63,113 bases of DNA, from NCBI GenBank assembly GCA_018524725.1, contig JAEUWP010000390.1:1-63113 (forward strand). Direction: 5' to 3'. The stretch's first letter is position 1; every line of letters begins with the position of its first letter. Below the pieces are notes generated by a model, which saw only the letters and a program-made list of their open reading frames with translations, was not told where the DNA came from and ran no database searches. Shown here one piece after another: positions 23,479 to 36,166 of the stretch. This DNA is from Podaxis mareebaensis (Eukaryota > Basidiomycota > Agaricomycetes > Agaricales > Agaricaceae). Both the position numbers and the translations under genes were made by a program.

Positions 23479-24120
23479 TCAGCAGCTGTGACATCTTTCC
23501 GCCTTGTAGGCCGTCCACCCTATATACCAGACAAAAAATCAACATCCCAAGCCATACTAAAAAAACCCCCAAAAGAACTCACCCCGATTCTCCAAATACT
23601 TCTCCATCGCCTTAAACGCGCACCTCCGAATCTCCCTCTCGAGCAGCCACACATCATCACACTGCAACACACCACAATCATGCAACGAGAAAATCGCATC
23701 AAGAAACCACGTCCGCGAACTGAACTCGGCCAACTGCTGCTCCTTCGCCGCCTTCCCCGGAATAATCACAGTTTTGAATATCGGCAACAAACTGTCCTTT
23801 CCCACCAACTCCTCATACCCGCCCAAGAACGTCACATCTGCCAACCTCACGACCGCCACGACGAGCGGCCACGACACAATATCCTTCGTCTCGACCTCCA
23901 ATTTCCACTCGTCCGTCGTTTTGTCGCTCACGACATGGAAGATGGTTCCAGATGATCCGATGGGTGAGCTTGCAGGGTCTGGGACGAAAAATCCCCAGTT
24001 CCACGATGCCAGATCGCCGCGATAAGTGAGGACGGCATAGAGTCTGCCCTGTTCGAGCTCTTCACTGCTGAGCTCGGTCGGCTGGTGTGGCGAACGTTCT
24101 GGCAGGTCACCCATATGCAT
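23479..24120 (-). CDS. Small conserved fungal protein of unknown function
   Basis: Two exons: 24120 to about 23583, then a short last exon ending at TGA 23479. The intron begins GTGAGTTC and ends TATATAG; the join gives YLENRGGWTAYKAERC. The protein is about 190 aa. Its core, RLYAVLTYRGDLASWNWGFF followed by FVPDP...SSGTIFHVVSD and VVAVVRLADVTFLGGYEELV, matches a pattern I recognise from uncharacterised agaricomycete proteins of similar length. No signal peptide or membrane helix is seen. It lies on the same strand as the long scaffold gene, 210 bp beyond that gene's stop codon. Confidence 0.7.
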
Positions 24121-24329
24121 ATCCTCCGGTGAGAGCAGGTCAAGTTAATACTCCTCAGCAGCCAGCAACGCACGATCCCAAATAAGCACACCCAATGGGA
24201 ATTTCCTTCTCCGGCTAATCACATCAAGCCTTAATTACAATCTCTATACGCAATACATCATTACTTATGGTCCTACCCTAGCCTATAACACGTAGCACAC
24301 AGACACAACAAAACACAAAAAGCACATAA

Positions 24330-27300
24330 TTACAGCAGCCGTTCTTTGACACTAACACACTTGATCCAGATCTCCCCGGGTCGACTGCACCAATCACAGG
24401 TCAGAAATCAACACACAAACAAGTCGCCAATCACAACACCCACCTCTTTTCTCTCAAGATTCTAAACACCTTCCGATTCTCGGCCTGCGCCTGCGTCACC
24501 GGCGTGTGTGTACCACGCGCACGCGGTGGGAATGCACCCGGTCCGCATCGATCTTGCAAGTCTGCCAACGACTCATTGGTTCCCTCCGTCTCCACCACAA
24601 TCGTGCCATACCACCCCGGATCAACAAATAAATTATCCGATCCCGGAATGGGCACCCTCCCGGCCACAGACGCCTTATTGTTTCCGCCACCCACCCTCAT
24701 TGACGAGTGCCTGCTCGGTGGTCGAATGATGAAAGACGATCGATGCACCCATCGCACCACGTTGTGATACGCTCCCTGAGGTCTAAAGACGTAACCAAAG
24801 ACGTCAAAGAAGTCAACAACTCGTCTAGCTAAACAAATACTCACGTCTCCGTCCGCACACGGTCCTGCAACAACTGCAGGTTCGCAGCAATCTCCTCTCC
24901 CCAAGGACTCAAATCCACATGCACGATTGGGTTACTGCTCGATGATCCTGGACGAATCACGCGATGGAAATATGAGGGCGGGAACGCCAGTGCAGGCATA
25001 TACTTGGGCAGTTCTCCCGTAGGCGAATACGTATAATCCAAATCCTGTCCGAACAATCAATCTTCGAAACGTCCATTAAACAAAGTCCAGACTCACAATG
25101 AGGTAGCTCCCATCCCACACTAGCCTCCCTACATTACCTTCATCTCCAACGGCAATATCCCACACCACGTCTCCCATCCTCAACAATCCCATCACACCTG
25201 CACGTCTACACTCAGCCTCGCACTCCAACACGCTTTTGTCAGACAACCAATCACCCTCTGGCGAAGGGACGAACACCCTCAGAAGCGGGGCACGTCTCAT
25301 CTTGAAGAGCGGTGATCTAAACGTAATGCCTTGCGCTTGAGGCACGGCATGCGGTAGCTGGGGTGAATGCTGTTGACTCGGTGGTTGAGGAAGATGGTGT
25401 TGCGAATGCGAATGCGAGAAAGATGAATACGTAGGCGATGGGGCGCGACTCGAGTTTCTAGACGTAGGTCCCGGCGATCGAGTGGCGTAGACATTGTTCT
25501 TGCGAATACTAGCATTATACACTGCTAGCTCCTTCTCCGCCTGGGCCCTCAGCCGCAAGACGACACGTGTATATGCCCTCGCAGCCGCCGTCAAGGCGCG
25601 GACGGTATCCAGCACGTTCGGATCACGATTGTTGGGATGGATCGACAACGATTGGACGTAAAGGCCCGCTATACGTGCGTACTCGTGCGTAGGAGTTGAC
25701 ACGCCTCGCATATAATCGCTCAAGTCCTATGAAATCATCATCAGCTTCCGTCGCCTACACGTAATACAAGTTGGGAACCTACCTGAAGCGACAAAGATAG
25801 AGGCTCAGCATCCTCCCACCTCCACCTCTCATACCCAACCGTCTTCAGATACCTTTCCAAAATCTCCTCCCTCACTTCCTTCTTCTGCACCATCATAATC
25901 CTAATCACCCTCGACACACTCGCAAGCACACACCAGTCATAGAACGACAGATACTCCAGCAGCATCTTCAAGTATTCAGGATCAGAGACAAAGTCCGCCA
26001 GGGTGAATGGTCCGCCCTTTGTCACTCTATGTTTCTCCCTTGCTGCAGCCCTGGCGATCATATCCGCAATGAGGGGTGGAGGAGGCATGACCTGCGAAGG
26101 AACAGGTGCACGCGATTTTCGTCGTTCGGGCGATAGGGGTGTGGGCGGTATGTCCATCGTCTGAGGTTGCGCATTTTCCTTATCCTCGAGTGTTTCACTG
26201 GGGTTCGCGCCATCCTCTTCTTGTCCACCAGCGATAGCGGCAGGATCTTCATCATTCGAAGCCCGTGCTGGTTGTGCACTCGCCGATCCCTTTTTCTCTT
26301 TCCGCTTGGAGCCTTCTTTAGAACACTCCTTTGACTTCGACTTCTGGCTCTCCTTCCCCTTACGCTTCTCCTTCCTTTCCTTGTCCTTTTCCTTGTCCTT
26401 ACCCCCCTCTCTCTCCTGTTTCTTCTCCACCTTCACCCCCTCTTTCTCCTTATCCCTATCTCCCTTCGCCGCAGATCGCACAGAACCAGAATCGGCCACG
26501 ATTACTTTGACACCATCAACCTTCGCGAACGGGTCTTCGTCGAGCAACGGTTCCCTGTTCTTGTCAACACGCGAATCAAGATTCAACTCGAAAGCGGGTT
26601 CAAGTTTGCCCGATTGAGCCGACATCGGTGTCAATGGCCGACTATTCCTACTATCATCAGCATCGACGCACCAGACGTAGAAAACGGACATACCCATTCT
26701 CAATAACACTCGCGTTCGCACTCACTAGCAACAAAGGCTCCTCGTTTCCGTTTCCATCATTACTAACATCCGGAACAGTCAAACCTGTGACATCCAATCC
26801 GAAATAAGGTTCAGCCAATCAGCATCTCTGTTATCGCAAACACACAAGGTAAACAGAACGATAGAATCCGATAAACTCACCACTAGCGATCCCGTCCACG
26901 CTCGCGTGGCTCGGTACATGTGTAGAAGAAACTTCACTTCCATCCGCTGGGGTTTGAGTCTGTGTAAGTGGCGTTTGAGTTCTAGCTGAGAGTTTTCGTG
27001 CCCTCGTGGATGGTGGTGGCGTTGCGGTTGCGTTCGGGAGAGAAGCTGCGGAAACCTTCGGAGTGGAAGGAACAGCCATGGGAGCGGTAGCCGTGTCAGT
27101 GGGAGGGGGAGGGGAAGAAGACGAATTTGTTGGGACACTGGTGGTTGTCGTGATCGTTTGGCTGACTTTCGAAGTGGTGCTTACGACGCTCAAAGGCCTC
27201 GATTTACCCAAAACTGACAGGGGCCTCGAGGATTGAGTGGTGTCTATATTTCCAGCCCCCCCGGCACGTGTGACGGCGAGCACCAATTGATTCCGACGGA

Positions 27301-29651
27301 AGCCGTGTTAGTCAGGGCAGCAATTAGCGTAGGGATAAAGTAGGGATAGGATGGAAATAGAAACGGAGACCCGGGAAGAAGCGAATCAGCAAAGAGTTCG
27401 ATTCACTCGAAAATCACGTCATTTACTCACCAGATGTTAATTCCCGTTGTTGGAGCGATGGTGTTCGGCCAGGCGTGTTCGGAGCCCAAGAAGATTGAGC
27501 GGGAGGTATCTTTATGTACTCCGTAGGCGGCGAAGGATAAGCACTTTGCATCTCAAACTCCGGTGGGATTTCGGGCATCTGGGATACAGAAATGCGGGAT
27601 GTCGCTGCATCATCAGTATTGTTGACATTATTCATCATGTCATTATTCCTGTCGGCGTGTACGGGAGGTTGATGAAAACCTCTTCGGGTGACATTAGTAT
27701 TATTGTTCGTGTTTGCGTTTTCCATCGCGGAAAAGATGCGAGGCTTGTTGGCCCCTGCGGCGCCCATCACCGCCGCTGGGTACGGCCCCGGTATCGGAGA
27801 AGGGGACGAGTTGGGCGCGGTTCGTGGAAGGATTTTGGGCGAGGGGTGGAGGTGGGCGTGGATGGGTGGGGGACTTGGCACTGGGTTGGCCCTTGGCGGG
27901 GACATCGACCTAGGCATATTCGTACCCTCCTGAGGAGGTACCTGGGGCAGAGCTTTCTGTCTCTTCGACAAGGTTTTCGGTCGGGGCGAGACTGGCGTTG
28001 ATGTCGACATTTGTATACGCGCTGTCGGGGGAGGCGATGCAGGCGCGCGACGGGGAGGGGAGGATGGGGACGGGTGCGGTGAGAACGATGTCCGTTTCTC
28101 ATTCTGAATGGGTTGTGGTGCTGTGGTAGTGTTGGTTGTGAAGTTGTTGGGAGTACCGATGGGAGATGATCGTAGCGAGACGCGGAAATCTTTCAGGGGT
28201 GAAGATGACAAGAAATCTCCGTGTGCTGTGCTGATGTTGACGCCCATATCATTACCTGGTGGTGGTGGTTGTGGGTATTTGGTTTGAGGAAGGTGATGTT
28301 GGTTTCCAAGGAAGGGTGGAGATGAAATGGGCGGTGGACTAGAAGGAGGCTGAAATATTAAAGGAAAAACATCGTGCCCGGGATGAAGGGCAGGAAGAAC
28401 AAGAAATGAGTTAATTGGCAGGAGGTTGATGATGTCACCTGTGCAGTCACTCACCGAGCTTGGGGGGATGCCAGAAGCATATTCATACGGCTTCGACTGG
28501 GGTTGTGCTGCTGGCCTCGAATTGAGCGAACCTGGGGGTGTAGACAGCAAGCTATCGCCGAACTCCTGGTAAATCGAGAGATAGGTAGGCGTTAGATTGG
28601 ACTATGGCAAAGGTAAAATGGAGAGAAAGTTTTGAACATCGTGCAACACAATGCGCGTGGCAAGCAAAGGAAGAGGGTAAAGGGGGCAAACGTAAGCACA
28701 ACGGCAGGCCGAGCCTACACGATGCTACCGCCAACTCTGCGACCAACTTCTGCCGCATATAGCCGCTCTCCGGAGAGCTTATCGCAGCGGAAGCCCACAT
28801 TAACAAAGACGATGGAGATTTTCAGTGTGCGAAGCTTATAATGATCGGGAGGATTAACCTCTGAGGGGCGAAGGGACGTTCTATCCTCCCAGTAGAACGA
28901 TGGACGCCTGATGAGGAGAAAGAGAAACCGATCTAACCAAACTCACCTGGTACAAGGCTATCTCTGGGGGAAGGTCGATCAACGGAGACTGGCGCCCTTG
29001 GGAATCGAAACCAGGGTAGGGGGATGCAGATGATGGTTGAGGCTGGTTCATGATCGGCTGGTATGAAGTTCCATTCGTTCCCGCAACCGACGACCTCGGT
29101 TGGAAGGGAGGTCCATGGAACTGCTGGGGTTGGGCCGTCGGAAGGGGTTTGTCCGCATAGACTGCCTGTGGAGCGCGCGCGGAGGCGCGCCTGTGCGGAT
29201 CACTGGGAGGCAGCGGCTTGTCGCGAGTGACAGGAACTAAAGATTGTTGGGCAGACAACGAATAGCGTGCGCTATTCTGGGGAGCGCCCAGTTGCTGATG
29301 AGGTGGTTGTGGTTGGTGTCCACCTTGTGCATGAATATTCGATAATTCGGTGCCGCGTGGGTCGTAGGTGAATGCACTTGGTGGTGGTGCATTTCCAGTC
29401 CGACGGCGTGACACATCTACCGGATGTTGTGGATTGCGCACCGAATGGACCGAGGCATTATCCTTGCGAACTGCAGAAAGTGACATGGGTCCGGAGACGA
29501 CGACCTTCTGGGAGTGGGGTGTGTCATTTGTGGAGTTGCTTGTTGCGAAGCGTGCAAAGAGGGGAGGAGCGGAGGAGTTTTGCTGTGGATTTGAGGTCGA
29601 ATTGGCTTTTGCAGCATCGGTTTTGGACTTTTTGCGAAGGAAACCAGCCAT
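24330..29651 (-). CDS. Long disordered F-box-like scaffold protein
   Basis: The start is ATG at 29651 (MAGFLRKKSKTDAAKA). The gene has at least seven exons. The first (29651 to about 28947) and second (about 28566-27430) encode proline/serine-rich disordered sequence with polyproline stretches. The next exons (27277-26880; a short one near 26790; 26660-25790) include a Lys/Glu-rich run (about 26460-26285) and then a folded part. There, TLADFVSDPEYLKMLLEYLS followed by FYDWCVLASVSRVIR looks like a divergent F-box. The C-terminal exons (25720-25090, 25045-24845, 24780-24437 and the last ending at TAA 24330) give a compact domain with NLFVDPGWYGTIVVETEG and the end RPGEIWIKCVSVKERLL. I know of no characterised homologue. 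It may be a ubiquitin-ligase adaptor or polarity/trafficking scaffold, but this is inference. The first intron (about 380 nt) is unusually long and may hide another exon. Confidence 0.7.
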
Positions 29652-30815
29652 CGCAGGACAAAAGAGATTTGCAGCTACGGCCTCGAGGAAACCATGGGTA
29701 TGGGAGAGCAAAACTACCACAACCCCGATATGGAAGTCTTCTCCGTGCCTGGTCTCTTGGCAAATTTTGGAACAACAGATCTATGTCCCACAAATAGACT
29801 CCTAACCTCCCAATCTCCCCACTTCTTCTCTGCGGAACACCTTCATATCACTTTTTCGCTGCAATTAGACTTGTTCGGCTCGTTTGCAGTTCCGATATCT
29901 CCCTCACGTTTCCATGGAGAAAGAAGGGAACAAAAAAGAAAATTCACAGCGAGCATGTTTTAGCCAAAGGAGCGGCTCCGGACGGAACCAATGAGTACTA
30001 CTCTGCCTGAGTTTTCGAAGACGGAGTACCCTTCCTTCAGGCTCCATGGCCCCATATATGTGAAGCGGTAAGCAAGAAGTTAAGTACCGATCACCTATTA
30101 CTCGACCCTGGCTGATAGACAACCCGGTAAGGAGAAACTATACTATGGTCATCATATTCTACTTCCAAACGGAACTCGCTCATTGAATCTCTCCCCAACG
30201 GTCTGAGTCTTTGTACCAGAACCTGGTTTGTACTTGAGGCCTTGAGGAGACATGCGGATCAAAATCTTACGTTCAACGTTCAGCATGGACGGGAAGGTCG
30301 GTCTCCGAGAACTGCCTCAAGCCTCCTCATACTTTGCATTTCAGTTGAGTCCTAACACTCGAAGTCCGAGGAAAACAAGGCGTAGGCCGAAGATCCTTTT
30401 ACCTACCGAGGAGCAAGAACATGAACTCGATTTGCTCCTGCATTGCTTCTATATCCAATGGTTCAACTATAAAACCCGTTCACCTTAAGGTAACCTTAGG
30501 ATGGACCTGTCGATTCAATCCTAGGCCACCGGCTATACATTGTCATTGGAATATGTCTAAGACGTCATGTCATACTTTCTTCTTATGCGGTCATTTGGAT
30601 TTGCTGTCTCACTCGTGTTACTCTATGCGCAATGCCTACCCCGTAGCAGTTGTATTCAGGAGAGAGTCATGCACGTAGAAGGCGCTGTCAGCCTTCAGGC
30701 CAGAGTTCATTTGATGTCCCTGACAGTGCCCACATGTGTTTGTGAAGACATCTCACACCTTCGCACGCCGTGACCATGCACATTGCCAACTCTGAGCTTT
30801 CCACACTCACGGCGA
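29652..30815. other. Divergent intergenic region
   Basis: This is the upstream region shared by the scaffold gene (leftward) and the DUF6535 gene (rightward). I see no additional gene in the 1.16 kb. Confidence 0.4.
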
Positions 30816-33125
30816 ATGGAAGGTCTTCTCAGTGCATCCACACCCTTACCAGCCTCCGGACGATTATCATCTGATCTATCATCCACGCATTCACGCACCC
30901 CGGAGGATAAATTTGAAGAGAACGTAAGTATTTCCGCCTCCGCCCCGTTAACCGGGCTCGTAGGACTAATTGGTCCGCGTAGGAGGATGCAGGTCGACGT
31001 TCGTACGAATACATCAAGCTAAAGGCGGGCAACAAATTCAGTCAGAGAGTGAGCTTGTATAACGACATGGCCGAGACGGTATTTCCATTCTCTTGAAACG
31101 CCTTGAGCTTTCGATGCGAGCTGATTTCGTATGTAGGGGCCGTGGAGGTGCGGAGAAAAGTACCACTATGATCCAGTCGAGGCAGCAGACTCATGGCAGA
31201 AGTGCCACCGCCTTGTGAAAAAGTATGATGATGATATGTGTGATGCATGGAGAGAAGAGGTGGATAAACTTCTCATCTTCGTATGTCCCTGCATCAAGTT
31301 CTAACCTGCCATGCGCAATGCTCAAGCTCCACACGCTACAACTTACTAGGCCGGTTTGTTCTCGGCTACAGTTACTGCATTCACCGTCGAATCCTATCAA
31401 TGGCTCCAAGGCGATCCTGCTGACACTACGTCACAATACCTCGCATTCCTGGCTTCGGAATACGCTAGATCCCGAAACACCTCCCTTCCCGCTTCGCTGT
31501 CCAGCATAATCCAATCATCCTCATCTACAACATCCGGTGCAGCAGTGCGAATCAACACATTCTGGTTCCTCAGCCTCACACTAAGTCTCACAACCGTTCT
31601 CATCGGCATTCTCTGTCTCCAATGGCTGCGTGAATTCCAAAGAGACGCTTCCCTCCCACATAAAGACGTTCTTGCGCTTCGTCATACGCGGTTTACCGGT
31701 CTTCTGTCATGGCACGTCCCCACGATCCTATCCACACTTCCACTGCTCCTCCAGCTATCGTTGCTTCTGTTCTTTGCCGGTCTTCTGGACTTATTGTGGG
31801 ATCGGAATCACATCGTTGCAGCTGTTATCACCGCAGTCGTGGGTCTCGTCGTGTGTTTCCTCGCTGTTACGACAGCTTTGCCCGCGCTGCAATTCGCATT
31901 TACACGCGACGAGTATCTGAGAACTCCTCAATGCCCCTACAAGAGCCCACAATCGTGGTTATTCATGCGCATCATGCAGTGGGCGTTCCGACTCGCGCAG
32001 ATGGTTTGCTCTTCGTGGACTTCGGAATCTTTTGATTGGCCTTCGTTTCACCGTTTACTCAAATCGGCGGCGGATTTGAACTGGCCCGCGTTTGATATGC
32101 GGTGGCGTAGACATCGCGACGCAGTAAACATCTTCTGGGGGACACCGAAAGATAGGAAAGACTCGGAAGACATCATCGGCGCTATGCAGTGGGTCAATGA
32201 TACATTTACACAAAGCCCCGATGCTGTATACCCTATATACCACTGTCTCGCCGACCTAGATATCCCGGCCGCATCTGACCTAGTATCGAAGCTATATCAA
32301 GGAACCCCATTCGAAGATACCACCTTCCGCGTGATGATGGACAACCGCTTCTCCCCAGACACGATCCAGAAACGCGAAATCATATCTACATTTTTCCTTC
32401 ATATCCACCAGGACCAACACCCCGTAATCAAACCCCACTACATCGAATCCGTCGTCAGGATACTAAACACCCAAGAGGTACCCGCGCCGTTCCTGGATTG
32501 GTTATCGACGATACTTCAAGAAATATCATCCCATTTGATCTCGGCGCAACAACCTGGAAAGCTGTTAACTGGGATCGCGGACCCCCAGATTTTGACTCAA
32601 GCGATTAGCTGTGCCAGCTCATTTGCCGCGAGGAATAGTCGCCGAAATATTGACGTAGTCAACGCCTGGATATTACTGGACAACCTCCTTTGGGGAGTCC
32701 ACGGTAAAGATCCTAAAGTCCAACAGCCCCTGTTGATCAACACAATCAATACGAGACATATCAAACTTGCGTGTACACTTTTCCGCGACCTCAGGTCCTG
32801 GGTGACCAAAAACACGCGCGAGCTCGAGCTCAAGAGTAGAGTGGAAGTTTGTATGGAGGGATTGATGTTGGTGTTCCCTGAACATTTGACGAAGGAGGAT
32901 TTGGGGGTTTTAGAGGGGCTTTGTCCAGAGTTTGGGAGTGCGGCGGAGCTGGTGAGAGTACTGGAGAGATTGGCGCCCCAGGTTGGTGCCGGACCTTATG
33001 TGGCTGACATATGGCCGATGATGTATGATGGCGTTAAAGGAAGTGAAAGTGACAGTGGGAAGAGTGATGAGAGATGGCAGAGGTTGGTAGGGAAATTCTC
33101 GACGTTGGAAACGAATCCAGGTTGA
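30816..33125 (+). CDS. DUF6535-domain membrane protein
   Basis: Predicted 707 aa from four exons (30816-30923, 30983-31078, 31137-31280, 31350-33125), all phase 0. The family core starts at about residue 70 with GPWRCGEKYHYDP, then MCDAWREEVDKLLIFAGLFS, then TAFTVESYQWLQGD. Membrane helices follow: FWFLSLTLSLTTVLIGILCL; TILSTLPLLLQLSLLLFFAG; and VAAVITAVVGLVVCFLAVTT. The remaining 400 residues are soluble, helical and variable. DUF6535 proteins are abundant in Agaricomycetes and have no known biochemical role. The C-terminal part has HEAT-like spacing but no clear repeat. The single long last exon is typical of the family. Confidence 0.88.
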
Positions 33126-34999
33126 GCGCTGGTATGATCACTTCTTGTCTAAGTTGCTCACGGTATGTCACTGGCGCTGCTCTGGAACGGCACGAAAACC
33201 ACGGGAACTCTAGCTGGCCCACGAGAGTGGAAATTTGGCTATCGGCTACTAAATGGCACTTGTGAACGCGGGGACAAACTGTTCACCGGTTTGTACGGTG
33301 GCATCAGCCGCTCCTAAACTAAGTATCGCTCGTTGTTATACACAAGTGTGCTGTGATGTATGTTCCCGATCATCGTGGATTAATCGCCATGATGCTGGGA
33401 CACAATCGGCTGCCCTGCACTTAGGATGAATGTGTCTAACGGAATTAAATCAGGACATCATTCTTGCTTGATCTTCAAAGCTTTCGGCTGGCTTTTGGCA
33501 AGCAGGGATTTGCTATTCTCGCGCCCCTGACATTGAGTGGTGAGTTCGGCTTTGGTGACATTATGAGACCATTTTGGGTTGTGTTAGGCCATCTGGACTG
33601 CTGCTTTTGGACTTCGTTACTTTCTTTTGTTCATCGTTTCAAAAGAGATCAAATGAGTCAAAATCGAGGAATACATAAAGCACTGATGATGGTGGTTGTC
33701 CGACCGATAGGCCAGCAAATCACAAAGCAATGTGCTTGATAAGTTTATTTGTATAGTTGTGGAGTCTGTACGGAAAACCAGGCCGAGTTTGGTATGCAGA
33801 TACCAAGGGCACATGTGCTCATGACGTGACTTTATTCGAGGTGGCAACGAAGGGAGGGCATATGTACCAGAATCGTCAGACACGTTTGGAGCCTGTCATG
33901 ACAACATCACGATAAAGGTATGCGGCCGGTGATGATAACGGCACAAGGCGGGCCATATTTTCGCAGAATTGTTGCGCAGCATTCACTACTATGGAGTCCC
34001 TATTATCCGGAGAGGATGGACCAAAATCGAAAAAAAAGGTCGGAACCGAGCAGGATGCGATAGATCCGACGGCCGCCGAACAAGATATCACCAGCTGGTG
34101 CCACTCCCTCCGGAGGCTCCCCACCGCAGGACCTGGAGCACCCTAGCGCCCGCCGCCCGGTGCATAACTGAAGTGCGCATCAGTGCTTGAACGCCGCTAT
34201 GCAGTCTGAGAATGTATCCATGCAGACCGTTGAATAAGGGCCAGAGAAGGAATACTATTAAATCGATGATATGGAAAGTCTAAGTAATTTGAGAATAAGG
34301 GAATAAGGCAAAAAGCATGTTAGTATGAAAACTGCATATATGCAGCTCCCTTGGTCGGGTCGATAGGGCGGGACCTGATGCACCCAAGGCCGAAGCTGGA
34401 GCCGAGGCCGGTGATGCAGCTAGTTATCTTGCCCGGTATCAGACCCTTACATATTCGGAACCGAGTTTTTCTTTTCTTTTTGGTCCACCCCGTTATCCGG
34501 ATGAGCCCCTTGTTCGGGCGAACATTTGTATCGTCCTTCAGGGTTCACATAAAATTCAAAAAAACCATATATAATGCCTAGTAAATATTCTACACATTGT
34601 GCGCACATTATTTAGCAAAAAAACGAAGACAATGCAGAGAGGAACAACCGAGGTCGAAGTCACTCTCAGTCATGCTAGTTTGAAAATGCTTACAACAAAC
34701 TGGATGTAGACTACGTGGCGCGCAACTCAGTCAGTTGGGTGAGATGTAATCGTATAATGCTACCTGGTTACAATAAGGACATGTCATTTATCACTCATAC
34801 GAGTAAAGCATAAATGAATATACCTAGTAAAATAAAGCACACGAATACTACACTGTCCTACAGGACCATACCACAGGGACGACTTCCCAGCATTCTAATT
34901 TCTCAGGCACAAAATATCTATGACCTGTATCGATGCGGCCACCCTGGCCCGGTACTAAGACTCGCCATGCCACACCCCTCCGGTAGGTATCTGCGAGTA
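33126..34999. other. Intergenic region left of the MITE
   Basis: No gene supported. Composition becomes AT-rich from 34250 to 34900. Short frames on both strands (for example 33876-34124, minus) show no homology. Confidence 0.4.
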
Positions 35000-35106
35000 G
35001 GGTGTATGTGCAACCCCGTTTTCAGTGAGTTTTCAGTGAGAACTGAATTGAAACTGAATTGCTCCACACCCATAATCTCGCTGAAAACAAGGTTGCACAT
35101 ACACTC
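35000..35106. mobile_element. 107-bp foldback MITE with TA target duplication
   Basis: The left arm 35000-35029 (GGGTGTATGTGCAACC...) and the right arm 35077-35106 (ending GGTTGCACATACACTC) are inverted repeats matching at 26 of 30 positions. TA flanks both ends (34998-34999 and 35107-35108), as left by Tc1/mariner-type transposases. The interior has tandem short repeats (GTTTTCAGTGAG twice; AACTGAATTG twice). It encodes nothing, so it would have needed a transposase supplied from elsewhere. Confidence 0.7.
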
Positions 35107-36166
35107 TAGTCTACGGATTAGTACTACGTCGGGTCCAGTTTAGCTCTGAAATTTTCCGACGATTCTGGTTACCCCCGCAACGAAGGTCCGAGGTGCTCAC
35201 AAGGGTTTAAACCTTTCCTCCCAAATGCCTGAAAAACATTCCAAGAAGCCGGTTAGCAGATTGTAGAATGCCTGAATGAGCGATCCCCAGGCAAATAACA
35301 GATGATAGAACCGGATGATGAATCCAATCTTGAAGCTTTGAAGGTGCATCGTGGTCTAGGTCGAGGCCCAAAGGGGCCTTAGGTAAAGGTTGTCCAGGAC
35401 TGCTGAATGCACCTGTCATCTTACTTGCCTGAAACACTTACGTAATGTATCTGCCTCAAGTGTCTTAGTGAAAGAATGCCGAACCCTTACTTTTCGGAAC
35501 TCAGTAATGGATGGTCGGCAAGCTAACCCATCCCGCGAGCTGATCTAGCGGCCTGTCTGATGTCATATCCTTCCACCAAAAAATCAACTACAGAATGCAC
35601 GTTTTACTTACCTGCAAGCTGAGATGTCAGAGAATATAGTCCAGGAGGCACTTTTAACACGAGGATTTAAGTTTCAAACTTCACCAGAAGAGAGACTCTT
35701 AACTCCCAGTTTGGAGTCTAGAATCTTCACATATAATGTCCACGGGCTGTCACCACTGCCATTCGTTCCCACTTATATAGTTTATGCATCTAACGATAAG
35801 AGCTATCCTGGGTGGAGGTGGTACGAAATTACGGTTCCATTATAAATCCTATCTTGGGTTTGCTTCCGGTTGAAGTGAACCTGAACAGATGGATGGATGG
35901 ATGGATGGATGGTTAAATTTATTGTCAGATCGTGCGAACCAAGATCTTTTAATCGGAAACCCTGCGCCCCTAAACTTTATCCCAGGCCTTCAACCAATGT
36001 GCCACTACATGGGTGTTATGGTTTGTTATGCCGTAAACCAGCTCCCGCCTTTAAGCCGCGATGTTCCTCCAAGTCCCTTCCTATCGAGCTACACCGAGAC
36101 GTACTCCAGGCAGTCACCAGCCAATTCGACCTCGGGCTTGCGTTCAAACGTTCAAGCTTGATCGCG
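35107..36166. other. Intergenic region with an ATGG microsatellite
   Basis: No gene supported. A perfect tetranucleotide array (ATGG, six units) lies at about 35889-35912, followed by the upstream region of the seven-helix protein gene. Confidence 0.5.

Noticed and set aside
23488..23955. 155-codon plus-strand frame
   Set aside because: Antisense to the small conserved gene at 23479-24120, whose protein pattern and splice junction are convincing.
27447..28001. 184-codon plus-strand frame opposite the scaffold gene
   Set aside because: It is antisense to a long proline/serine-rich exon; GC-rich repetitive codons create open frames on the opposite strand. Its Arg/Gly-rich text has no homology.
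35889..35912. ATGG tandem repeat as a coding start
   Set aside because: It opens frames in all three phases by its nature. The seven-helix gene is better explained by the ATG at 36167 with correct splice phase.
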